A DNA stretch of 9,468 bases, from the NCBI GenBank assembly GCA_016781705.1, contig JADDPV010000215.1:1-9468 (forward strand). The letters run 5' to 3'. Shown here in pieces: positions 1-6,159 of this stretch. Under the pieces are notes generated by a model. That model did no database searches, was not told the origin of the DNA, and saw only the letters and a program-made list of their open reading frames with translations. The position numbers and the translations under genes are program-made. Position 1 is the stretch's first letter. Each line of letters begins with the position of its first letter. This stretch comes from Rubrobacter sp. GTDB lineage: Bacteria; Actinomycetota; Rubrobacteria; Rubrobacterales; Rubrobacteraceae.

Positions 1-52
1 CCCCACCACTGCTCTCCTTGCGCTACCCGCCTATGCCCTAACCTACGGCTGT

Positions 53-69
53 TGAAATCCTGTATTTCA
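53..69. promoter_or_regulatory. Perfect 17-bp palindrome upstream of the RpiR gene (candidate operator)
   Basis: The sequence TGAAATCCTGTATTTCA has perfect 6-bp inverted arms (TGAAAT and ATTTCA) around a 5-base centre. It lies 36 bases before the regulator's start codon, just upstream of the -35 position implied by the -10-like hexamer at 92-97. RpiR-family proteins commonly bind AT-rich palindromes and control their own genes, so autoregulation is the natural inference. A degenerate version of the same pattern lies at the start of the transporter operon (1044-1060, reverse strand). The palindrome is seen directly; its role as an operator is inferred. Confidence 0.6.
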
Positions 70-91
70 GGGTCGAGGACCGCGCTAGCTG

Positions 92-97
92 TATACT
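92..97 (+). promoter_or_regulatory. Candidate -10 box of the RpiR gene
   Basis: TATACT matches the sigma-70-type -10 consensus at five of six positions. No good -35 hexamer lies 16-18 bases upstream. Transcription would begin near 104, essentially at the ATG at 105, so the mRNA would be leaderless. The lack of a clear Shine-Dalgarno sequence before that ATG agrees with this. Only the hexamer is seen; promoter function is inferred. Confidence 0.35.
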
Positions 98-104
98 GGA
101 CGCG

Positions 105-959
105 ATGGGTTTTCCAGTTTCACAGAAGATGCCGTTCGACAAGGACTTCGAGAGGAGGGTCTCCGCAGCCCACGACCTACTCTCGAAAAACGACCGAAGG
201 ATCGTAGACTACATCCGCGAGCGCCCGGCGGAGCTCCCCTTCCACACCTCTGACTCGCTCGCACAGAGCGTAGGTGTTAGCCAGGCAGCGGCGGTCCGGT
301 TCGCGCGTCGGCTCGGCTATGAAGGCTTCTCCGAGCTCAGGGACTTGGCCCGCGAGGACCTGCAGAACGGGGTACAGACGTTGGCCGGTCGCTTTCGCGT
401 TGACGGTAGGCCGCCCTCCGGGAATCGGTTCTCAAAGGACATAGAGAACCTTCTCACAACGGAGGCCTTCATTGAGAACGAGCTACCGAAGGCAGCGGCT
501 ACCATCTTCGGGGCTCCGATGGTCTACGTGCTGGGAGATCGCGAGAGCTACGGTCTTGCAGCCTTCTTGCATCGCAGGCTCCATACCATATTAGCCAACG
601 TGCGTCTCATAGAGCCGAGCTTCGCGGACGATATCATATGCGTCAGGGAGGGTGACGTAGTCGTCGCGTGCCTGTTCAAACGCTACTCGCGGCTGACCGT
701 TACCCTGCTCGAGAAGGCCCGAGCCACCCGGGCACGCATCGTACTCCTGACCGATGGAGAGGACCACGATTTCGTCTCGAGCACGGACCACGTCCTCGTC
801 GCCACCACGGAGAGTTCAAGATTTCATTGGAGTATGATCGCCCCACTCGCCGTGATAGAGAGCCTGGTCGTAGAAGTTGCTGCCGTGAATCCTCGCACCA
901 CCCGGCAGAGGCTGGAAGTCACGGACCGCTTCAAGGAAGAGCAGAACATCTTTCTTTAA
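105..959 (+). CDS. MurR/RpiR-family transcriptional regulator (HTH + SIS domain)
   Basis: A 284-residue DNA-binding regulator, the usual size for the family. Residues about 15-85 form the RpiR-type helix-turn-helix, with the recognition region SDSLAQSVGVSQAAAVRFARRLG at about 49-71 (quoted here only in outline: Ser49, Val56, Ser59, Arg65 to Gly71) followed by a Gly-Phe-x-Glu-Leu segment. Residues about 135-265 form a SIS ligand-binding domain, beginning with the strand VYVLGDRES. The usual phosphosugar-binding Ser-x-Ser-Gly loop is absent; residues 189-196 read CLFKRYSR, so the ligand may not be a sugar phosphate. An alternative ATG at 129 would give 276 residues; 105 is preferred weakly because of the -10 box just upstream. 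The gene precedes the transporter operon on the same strand and probably controls it. Confidence 0.9.
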   Translation: MGFPVSQKMPFDKDFERRVSAAHDLLSKNDRRIVDYIRERPAELPFHTSDSLAQSVGVSQAAAVRFARRLGYEGFSELRDLAREDLQNGVQTLAGRFRVDGRPPSGNRFSKDIENLLTTEAFIENELPKAAATIFGAPMVYVLGDRESYGLAAFLHRRLHTILANVRLIEPSFADDIICVREGDVVVACLFKRYSRLTVTLLEKARATRARIVLLTDGEDHDFVSSTDHVLVATTESSRFHWSMIAPLAVIESLVVEVAAVNPRTTRQRLEVTDRFKEEQNIFL

Positions 960-1008
960 GATCTTCCCAGCTCAAAAATTTCCTTCACCGTCCCGGTTAA
1001 CGAGCCGT

Positions 1009-1037
1009 TTGACACATAACGAACACCAGCGTACTAT
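1009..1037 (+). promoter_or_regulatory. Sigma-70-type promoter of the transporter operon
   Basis: A perfect -35 hexamer TTGACA (1009-1014) is followed, after the optimal 17-base spacer, by TACTAT (1032-1037), which matches the -10 consensus at five of six positions. Transcription would start near 1044, giving a leader of about 75 bases before the transporter start at 1118. It is the best promoter match noted in the window and fits a single upstream promoter for the following seven genes. The hexamers are seen directly; activity is inferred. Confidence 0.7.
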
Positions 1038-1043
1038 TGAGCT

Positions 1044-1060
1044 ATAAATAATTTGTTTCA
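1044..1060 (-). promoter_or_regulatory. Candidate RpiR operator at the operon transcription start
   Basis: Read on the minus strand this is TGAAACAAATTATTTAT. It follows the TGAAAT-N5-ATTTCA pattern found upstream of the regulator gene, with 9 of 12 arm positions identical. Its position from about +1 to +17 of the predicted transcript is typical for a repressor site that blocks initiation. The resemblance is seen; which protein binds is inferred. Confidence 0.45.
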
Positions 1061-1083
1061 CCTTTAAGGGATGCAAATTATTT
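1046..1083. repeat. Inverted repeat, 10-bp perfect arms
   Basis: AAATAATTTG (1046-1055) and CAAATTATTT (1074-1083) are exact reverse complements separated by 18 bases. In RNA this could form an AU-rich stem in the operon leader. In DNA it more likely reflects two copies of one protein-binding element with centres 29 bases apart. The right arm is the core of the larger palindrome at 1070-1088. Confidence 0.6.
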
Positions 1084-1088
1084 GAATC
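1070..1088. promoter_or_regulatory. Imperfect 19-bp palindrome in the operon leader
   Basis: GATGCAAATTATTTGAATC pairs at 8 of 9 positions about the central T at 1079; the core CAAATTATTTG is fully symmetric apart from the centre. It lies about 30 bases before the transporter start codon and could be a second operator, either for the RpiR protein or for another regulator. Function is inferred. Confidence 0.4.
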
Positions 1089-1104
1089 AATGGGCTGGCT
1101 GGGG

Positions 1105-1110
1105 AAGGAG
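1105..1110 (+). promoter_or_regulatory. Ribosome binding site deciding the transporter start
   Basis: AAGGAG lies 7 bases before the ATG at 1118. It selects that ATG over the in-frame TTG at 1082, which would fall inside the leader palindrome, and over the GTG at 1115. Confidence 0.75.
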
Positions 1111-1117
1111 ATGGGTG

Positions 1118-2404
1118 ATGGCGGTACGGGCGGACGAGCAGGCGGCCAAGAAGGCTGTTACAGCGGGGGCGATTGGCAACTTCGTAGAATGGTACGACTA
1201 CTCGGTGTACGGGTTCTTCGCGACGGTCATCGCGAGCCAATTCTTCCCATCCGACGATCCGGTCGCGTCCCTGCTCGCGACGTTCGCCGTGTTTGCGGTC
1301 GCGTTCTTCATGCGGCCGGTCGGGGCGTTCGTATTCGGGCACTACGGCGACACGATCGGCCGTCGGAACACGCTCGCGGCGGCCATTATCCTGATGGGGG
1401 TGGCGACCCTCATGATCGGGCTGCTTCCATCCTACGCGCAGATCGGGGTCCTCGCGCCGATACTGCTCGTCGTCGCCAGGCTGCTGCAGGGCTTCTCGGC
1501 AGGTGGTGAGTGGAGCGGGTCGGCTGCCTTCATGGTCGAGTACGCGCCGGAGAACAAGAGGGGCCTCTACGGAAGCTGGCAGCAGTTCAGCATAGTCACG
1601 GGGCTGCTCGTGGGATCAGGGATGGGAGCGCTCCTAGGCGCCATTCTCTCTGATAACGCGCTCAACGCTTGGGGATGGCGCATACCTTTCATACTCGGGA
1701 TGGTGGTGGCGCTCGTCGGGCTGTATCTGAGGATGAGGGTCGAGGACACGCCCGCGTTCAGGATCATAGAGGAGAAAAACGAAGTGACGGAGGCTCCCGT
1801 CAAGGAGTCGTTCACCGCGCACCGGGGAGAGAGCATCACCGCGATAGGCTTCACCGTAGCCTGGACCGTGTCCTACTACATTCTCCTGACCTACATGCCG
1901 ACCTATGTATCTCAGACGCTGGGGCTGCCGCTTACGCAGGCGCTGCTCTCCAACGCTATAGGACTCGTGGTTCTCATGACCCTGATACCGTTCACGGCGG
2001 CGCTCTCCGACCGTATCGGCAGGAAGCCGCTCCTGATCACCTTCTCGATCCTTATCGCACTGCTCACGTATCCTCTGTTCCTGCTCGCTTCCACGAAGGT
2101 CTTGTTCTTCATCGTGATTGCGCAGGTGCTCTTCGGTCTAATCATCTCTCTGTTCTCAGGTCCGGGGCCTGCGGCCCTCGTCGAGATGTTCCCGACGAAC
2201 GTACGCTACAGCGCGCTCGGCGTCAGCTACAACCTCGCGGTCGCCGCTTTCGGAGGGACTGCTCCGTTTATAGCGACGTACCTGATCTCCCGGACGGGCA
2301 GCAACCTCGCGCCCACCTTCTACCTCATCGTGGCCGCCGTGATCACGCTATTCTTCGTGAGCCGCATGAAGGAGACCTCCCGGGAACCCCTGCGGGAAGT
2401 TTAG
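1118..2404 (+). CDS. MFS transporter, metabolite:H+ symporter (MHS) family
   Basis: A 428-residue inner-membrane secondary transporter that should import a small organic acid or zwitterion with protons. The MHS hallmark GNFVEWYDYSVYGF sits at residues 20-33 at the start of the first membrane helix. The MFS motif A appears twice, as GHYGDTIGRR at 74-83 and as SDRIGRK around 297-303, marking the two six-helix halves. RLLQGFSAGGEWSG lies in the first half. About 12 hydrophobic segments are evident. The family includes transporters for shikimate (ShiA), proline/betaine (ProP), alpha-ketoglutarate and citrate, and the substrate cannot be decided from sequence. It is the first gene of the operon, and the dehydrogenase starts 9 bases after it. 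The start at 1118 is set by the AAGGAG at 1105-1110. Confidence 0.93.
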   Translation: MAVRADEQAAKKAVTAGAIGNFVEWYDYSVYGFFATVIASQFFPSDDPVASLLATFAVFAVAFFMRPVGAFVFGHYGDTIGRRNTLAAAIILMGVATLMIGLLPSYAQIGVLAPILLVVARLLQGFSAGGEWSGSAAFMVEYAPENKRGLYGSWQQFSIVTGLLVGSGMGALLGAILSDNALNAWGWRIPFILGMVVALVGLYLRMRVEDTPAFRIIEEKNEVTEAPVKESFTAHRGESITAIGFTVAWTVSYYILLTYMPTYVSQTLGLPLTQALLSNAIGLVVLMTLIPFTAALSDRIGRKPLLITFSILIALLTYPLFLLASTKVLFFIVIAQVLFGLIISLFSGPGPAALVEMFPTNVRYSALGVSYNLAVAAFGGTAPFIATYLISRTGSNLAPTFYLIVAAVITLFFVSRMKETSREPLREV

Positions 2405-2413
2405 GGTGGCCGC

Positions 2414-3193
2414 TTGAACGCCACGCTTCTCGTGGAGCGGGTCGTCGTCGTGACCGGTGCCGCCAGCGGCATCGGACGCGAGATTGTCTTCGCAATGGCC
2501 GGGGCTGGCGCGAACGTATTCGCGGTCGACCGCGACGGTCGGGGACTGGAGGAGACCTGCTCGCTGGCCGAGGGAAGCAGCGCAGTGCCCCTGGTCCTGG
2601 ACCTCCTCGAAGACGGCGCCGAGAAGAGAATCGTCGAACGGGCCGTGGACGTGTGGGGAGGGATAGACGTGCTCGTGAACTGCGCCGGGGTTTTCCCCTC
2701 GAGCCCGGCGCTCGAGCTTGCCGACCGGGAGTGGGATCTCGTCCTCGGCCTCAACCTCCGGGCGCCGTTCTTGCTCTCCCAGGCCGTCGCGCGCCACATG
2801 GTCGGGGCGGGGAGAGGGGGGACCATCGTCAACGTCGCTTCTGCGGCCGGGGCGATCGCGCGCCCTGGGGTAGCCCATTACTGCGCCTCGAAGGCGGCGC
2901 TCATTATGCTCACGAAGGTCCTCGCCATCGAGTGGGCCGAGCACGATATACGGGTCAACGCCGTCGCGCCCGGGCTCGTCGAGACGCCCGGGGTAGGGGA
3001 TCTGCTGACTACCGAGGAGGGAAGGCGCGAGCACGAGCAGAAACTCGCGAAGATACCGATGGCCCGTGCGGGCCAGCCTCGGGAGATAGCCGAGACCGTG
3101 ATCTTCCTCACCTCCGACGCCGCGTCCTTCATCACCGGGCACACACTCTTCGCCGACGGTGGGTACTCGGCCGGCCACACCTTCCGCGGTTAG
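2414..3193 (+). CDS. Short-chain dehydrogenase/reductase (SDR)
   Basis: A 259-residue classical SDR that would oxidise or reduce a hydroxyl/keto group with a nicotinamide cofactor in the cytoplasm. The Rossmann motif TGAASGIG is at 14-21, and an acidic residue at the end of the second strand (Asp39, in AVDRD) suggests NAD(H) rather than NADP(H). NCAG at 89-92 replaces the common NNAG. The catalytic tetrad Asn114, Ser143, Tyr156 and Lys160 (YCASK) is complete. The C-terminal ITGHTLFADGG segment is typical. The start is TTG: the in-frame TAG of the transporter lies 9 bases upstream, so no earlier start exists, and the next candidate is a GTG at 2432 without a ribosome site. The Shine-Dalgarno sequence is weak, so translational coupling to the transporter is likely. 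The substrate is unknown. Confidence 0.92.
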   Translation: MNATLLVERVVVVTGAASGIGREIVFAMAGAGANVFAVDRDGRGLEETCSLAEGSSAVPLVLDLLEDGAEKRIVERAVDVWGGIDVLVNCAGVFPSSPALELADREWDLVLGLNLRAPFLLSQAVARHMVGAGRGGTIVNVASAAGAIARPGVAHYCASKAALIMLTKVLAIEWAEHDIRVNAVAPGLVETPGVGDLLTTEEGRREHEQKLAKIPMARAGQPREIAETVIFLTSDAASFITGHTLFADGGYSAGHTFRG

Positions 3194-3220
3194 CGCTGGG
3201 GCTAGAGAGGAGATTACCGA

Positions 3221-4351
3221 GTGCACGAGACCCTTCGATTTCTCGAAGCGCATACTGACGACATACTCGAGGATCTGCGGCTTTTCGTTGAACGGGAGAC
3301 CCCCTCGACAGACAAGAAGCTCCTCGATGACTTCGCCCGATTCCTCGCAGACTACGCCGAAACCATCCAAGGAGGTCGGGCCGAGATTGTGCCCGCGGTA
3401 GGGTCTGGTGACCACATCCGCATCCGCTGGGATGGTGAGGGCTCGGAACCACCGATCTTCCTCCTCGGCCACTACGACACCGTCTGGGCCGAGGGAACCA
3501 TCGAAAGGATGCCGTTTTCGATCCGCGACGGTGTAGCCACGGGGCCCGGCGTCTTCGACATGAAGTGCGGGCTCGTGCAGGGCTTCTGGGCGGTGAGAGC
3601 GCTCCGCGAGGTTGCCGGGACACGGCGACCGCTCGTCTTCGTCTGTAACTCGGACGAGGAGGTGGGCAGCCCTACCTCCCGCGCTCTGATAGAGGATGAG
3701 GCCCGCGCAGCGGGCACCGTGCTCGTGCTCGAGCCCAGCCTCGGTGGGGCGCTCAAGACAGCCCGCAAGGGCGTTGGGCGTTATTACGTCAACGTAACCG
3801 GCAAGCCCTCCCACGCGGGGCTCGACCCGGAGGGCGGCGTTAGCGCGATCGAAGAGCTGGCACACCTGATCCTGGAGCTGCACGGCCACACCGACCACGA
3901 GACGGGGACGACCGTCAACGTCGGGGTGATGGGGGGCGGGACGCGCTACAACGTTGTTGCAGCTGAAGCCTTCGCCGAGGTGGACGTACGGGCGGTGACC
4001 GTGGCCGAGGCTGAGCGCATGGACGTAATACTCTCTTCGCTGAAGGCCAGGCACGAGGGGGCGGAGGTGCGGGTTGAGGGCGGCATGATCTGGCCGCCTA
4101 TGGAGCGCACCCAGAAGACGGCCGAACTCTTCGCCCACGCCAAGGAGCTTGCCGCCGAGATCGGGTTCGAGCTTAGGGAGGGCCTCGCCGGGGGAGCCAG
4201 CGACGGGTGCCTGTGCGCAAGCGTTGGCGCTCCGACGCTCGATGGGCTGGGTGCGGTGGGAGGTGGGGCCCACGCCATAGACGAGCACGTAGTAATCTCG
4301 AGCATACCAAAGCGCGCGGCCCTGGTTGCCCGTCTCATGGAGACGCTTTAG
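3221..4351 (+). CDS. M20 family metallopeptidase, carboxypeptidase G2-like
   Basis: A 376-residue di-zinc hydrolase related to glutamate carboxypeptidase (CPG2), ArgE and DapE. Such enzymes cleave C-terminal amino acids, often glutamate, from N-acyl or peptide substrates. The first catalytic segment is GHYDTVW, giving His84 and Asp86; the bridging ligand is Asp113 in GPGVFDMKCG; the catalytic base and ligand are Glu146-Glu147 in SDEEVGS; Glu171 lies in LVLEPS; and the last ligand His351 is in GGAHAIDE. Spacing between these residues closely follows CPG2. The lid/dimerisation domain runs from about 185 to 290 and starts with GKPSHAG. There is no signal peptide, so the enzyme is cytoplasmic. 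The GTG start has AGAGGAG 8 bases upstream. It lies 27 bases after the SDR and 34 before the M28 gene. All catalytic residues are present; the substrate is open. Confidence 0.92.
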   Translation: MHETLRFLEAHTDDILEDLRLFVERETPSTDKKLLDDFARFLADYAETIQGGRAEIVPAVGSGDHIRIRWDGEGSEPPIFLLGHYDTVWAEGTIERMPFSIRDGVATGPGVFDMKCGLVQGFWAVRALREVAGTRRPLVFVCNSDEEVGSPTSRALIEDEARAAGTVLVLEPSLGGALKTARKGVGRYYVNVTGKPSHAGLDPEGGVSAIEELAHLILELHGHTDHETGTTVNVGVMGGGTRYNVVAAEAFAEVDVRAVTVAEAERMDVILSSLKARHEGAEVRVEGGMIWPPMERTQKTAELFAHAKELAAEIGFELREGLAGGASDGCLCASVGAPTLDGLGAVGGGAHAIDEHVVISSIPKRAALVARLMETL

Positions 4352-4370
4352 CAGGACTAGACAAACGGAC

Positions 4371-4375
4371 GGAGG
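4371..4375 (+). promoter_or_regulatory. Ribosome binding site deciding the M28-like start
   Basis: GGAGG lies 10 bases before the ATG at 4386. It favours that start over the in-frame ATG at 4326, which lies inside the M20 gene, lacks such a site and would add 20 residues unlike the family. Confidence 0.6.
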
Positions 4376-4385
4376 CATCCAGCGC

Positions 4386-6158
4386 ATGAGTGATCTGAGC
4401 AGCAAGGAGAGGTCCATAGTAGAGGCTGTCTCGGCCGATCGCCTTATGTCCGACACAGAGACCATGGCTCAGTGGGTGCGTCTCTCCGGCACCGAGGACG
4501 AAGCGAGATCCTTCGACTACGTCGAGGGTGTGCTCCGTGAGATGGGGCTGACGACGACCCGCCATACCGGCTGGGCCTACATCAGCCTGCCCGAGAGTGC
4601 GGAGTTGAGCGTCGAGGGCAGGGAGGTGCCCGCTATCACACACTCGATGGTTCCCGACACTCCGGAAGGCGGGCTCGGGTTGCCGTTGATCTATGTGGGT
4701 CGCGGGACGGCGGGTGACTACGCCTCGCGGGATGTTCGGGGAAAGATCGCACTCATCGATGGTATAGCCATTCCCGGCAAGGCGCACGCGGCGGAGGAGG
4801 CCGGAGCCGCTGCCTGCATCTTCGCCAACGCCGACGAGCACGTCCATGAGATGATCGTCTCGACGGTGTGGGGCTCACCGACGCCCGAGACCCGAGATAA
4901 GCTCCCGAAGGTTCCCGTCGTCTCCGTCGGAGCGGCCGCAGCACAGACCCTGCGCGAGGTACTGCAAGAGACCGAGGAGCCCACGGCGCGCCTCGCGACG
5001 CGGGTCTGGACCGGATGGACGGAGATCCCCACCCTCACCGCCCAGGTGGACGGGACCGAGGAGCCCGAGAAGTTCGTCCTGTTCTCCGGGCACATAGACT
5101 CCTGGCATTACGGTGCCATGGACAACGGCAGCGCGGACGCCCTGATGCTCGAGACCTTGAGGGTTTTGCTAACCAGACGGGAGAGTTTCCGGCGCAGCCT
5201 CAGGCTCGCCTTCTGGTCCGGTCACTCCCACGGCCGCTACGCGGGGTCCACCTGGTACGCCGACCATCTCTGGGAGGATCTCCACGAGAACTGCGTGCTG
5301 CACCTGAACACAGACTCCCCCGGTGGCCGCGGAGCCACCGTAATAACCGAGGGCCAGGCGATGGCCGAAACCCGCAGTTGCGCCGCCGACGCCATACGAG
5401 CGCTGACGGGGGAGGAGTTCAACGGGTCCCGCTTTGGCCGCTCCGGCGACCAGTCCTTCATGTCCCTCGGCATCCCATCCCTCTTTATGTTCGTCTCTGA
5501 GCAGCCCCCCGGACAGGATGAGTCCGCTGGCGATGTCACAGAGCTCTTGGGAGGGCCTGGCGCGAAGGGAGGCGGCGTGGGCTGGTGGTGGCACACCACG
5601 GAAGACACCCTGGACAAGCTGGACCCGGACCTGCTCGTCCGGGACACCCGCATCTACGCCGTCGTGGCCTACCGGCTGCTCTCTGACCCGATCCTACCCC
5701 TGGACCTGCGCGCGTCGGCAGAGGAGCTCGTGGGCCACCTGCGCGCCTGGCGCGAGAAGGCCGAGGGGCGTCTCGACCTCTCCTCCGTGGTTTCGAGGGC
5801 CGAGGAGGTATCAGAACTCGCCTCCTCGTTCCAGGACCGACTCAGAGGCGCGGCAAGTTCGGCGGAGCCCGAGACGGTGCGAGGCCTTAACGAATCGATC
5901 CGTCGCGCCGCCTCCGAGCTCGTGCGCCTGAACTACGCCAGGTCGGGCCGCTTCGATCAGGACCCGGCCCTAGGCCAGCCACCGGTGCCCCTGCTCGCGC
6001 CCGTGGACGAGCTCGTTTCGACCGAGGAGGGCAGCGACGCCGCCCACGAGCTGCTGACCCTGCTCGTCCGGCGTCGCAACCGCGTCCTACACGGGCTCTC
6101 CGAGGCAAAGAAGATCCTGAGGTCGGGCTTGGATCTCCTCCCGGGGGCTGAGGCCTGA
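4386..6158 (+). CDS. M28-like metallopeptidase with PA-type insertion and altered catalytic motif
   Basis: A 590-residue protein with the M28 aminopeptidase fold. A protease-associated-like segment at about 98-205 (LPLIYVGRG, RGKIALIDG, PVVSV) precedes the catalytic part. The zinc-binding motif GHIDSWHYGAMDNG supplies His236, Asp238 and Asp246; Asp310 in LNTDSPGG and His403 in GWWWHTTEDT match the remaining Asp and His ligands. The expected Gly-Glu-Glu-x-Gly motif, carrying the catalytic base and one zinc ligand, is instead GHSHG at 279-283 with no glutamate. The protein may therefore use histidines, act on an unusual bond, or have lost peptidase activity. About 170 residues after the last His form a charged, helical C-terminal extension. 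No signal peptide is seen, unlike many M28 enzymes. It follows the M20 gene in the operon, and its TGA is separated by one base from the next start. Confidence 0.85.
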   Translation: MSDLSSKERSIVEAVSADRLMSDTETMAQWVRLSGTEDEARSFDYVEGVLREMGLTTTRHTGWAYISLPESAELSVEGREVPAITHSMVPDTPEGGLGLPLIYVGRGTAGDYASRDVRGKIALIDGIAIPGKAHAAEEAGAAACIFANADEHVHEMIVSTVWGSPTPETRDKLPKVPVVSVGAAAAQTLREVLQETEEPTARLATRVWTGWTEIPTLTAQVDGTEEPEKFVLFSGHIDSWHYGAMDNGSADALMLETLRVLLTRRESFRRSLRLAFWSGHSHGRYAGSTWYADHLWEDLHENCVLHLNTDSPGGRGATVITEGQAMAETRSCAADAIRALTGEEFNGSRFGRSGDQSFMSLGIPSLFMFVSEQPPGQDESAGDVTELLGGPGAKGGGVGWWWHTTEDTLDKLDPDLLVRDTRIYAVVAYRLLSDPILPLDLRASAEELVGHLRAWREKAEGRLDLSSVVSRAEEVSELASSFQDRLRGAASSAEPETVRGLNESIRRAASELVRLNYARSGRFDQDPALGQPPVPLLAPVDELVSTEEGSDAAHELLTLLVRRRNRVLHGLSEAKKILRSGLDLLPGAEA

Positions 6159-6159
6159 G

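Larger units (their letters stand above)
960..1117. other. Intergenic regulatory region between regulator and operon
   Basis: These 158 bases are clearly more AT-rich than the flanking genes. No convincing terminator hairpin with a T tract follows the regulator gene, so some read-through into the operon is possible. The region holds a strong promoter match (1009-1037), two palindromic elements (1044-1060 and 1070-1088) and the ribosome binding site of the transporter. No small open reading frame here is convincing. Confidence 0.7.

Noticed and set aside
1..52. Possible end of an upstream gene at the left edge
   Set aside because: Short open stretches exist, but no recognisable protein motif or stop context supports a gene, so nothing is called here.
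1082..1117. TTG at 1082 as an upstream start for the transporter
   Set aside because: It lies inside the leader palindrome, has no Shine-Dalgarno sequence, and the added residues are unlike the family. The ATG at 1118 has AAGGAG at the right distance.
1669..3258. A 529-codon open frame on the plus strand in another frame of the transporter and SDR genes
   Set aside because: The translation is dominated by Arg, Gly, His and Asp repeats without membrane segments or motifs, while the overlapping frames encode clear MHS and SDR proteins.
2348..4465. A 705-codon open frame on the minus strand across the SDR and M20 genes
   Set aside because: It lies antisense to two genes with full catalytic motifs. 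Its translation is low-complexity, rich in Arg, Gly, His and Pro, with no recognisable domain. This is typical of a shadow frame in GC-rich DNA.
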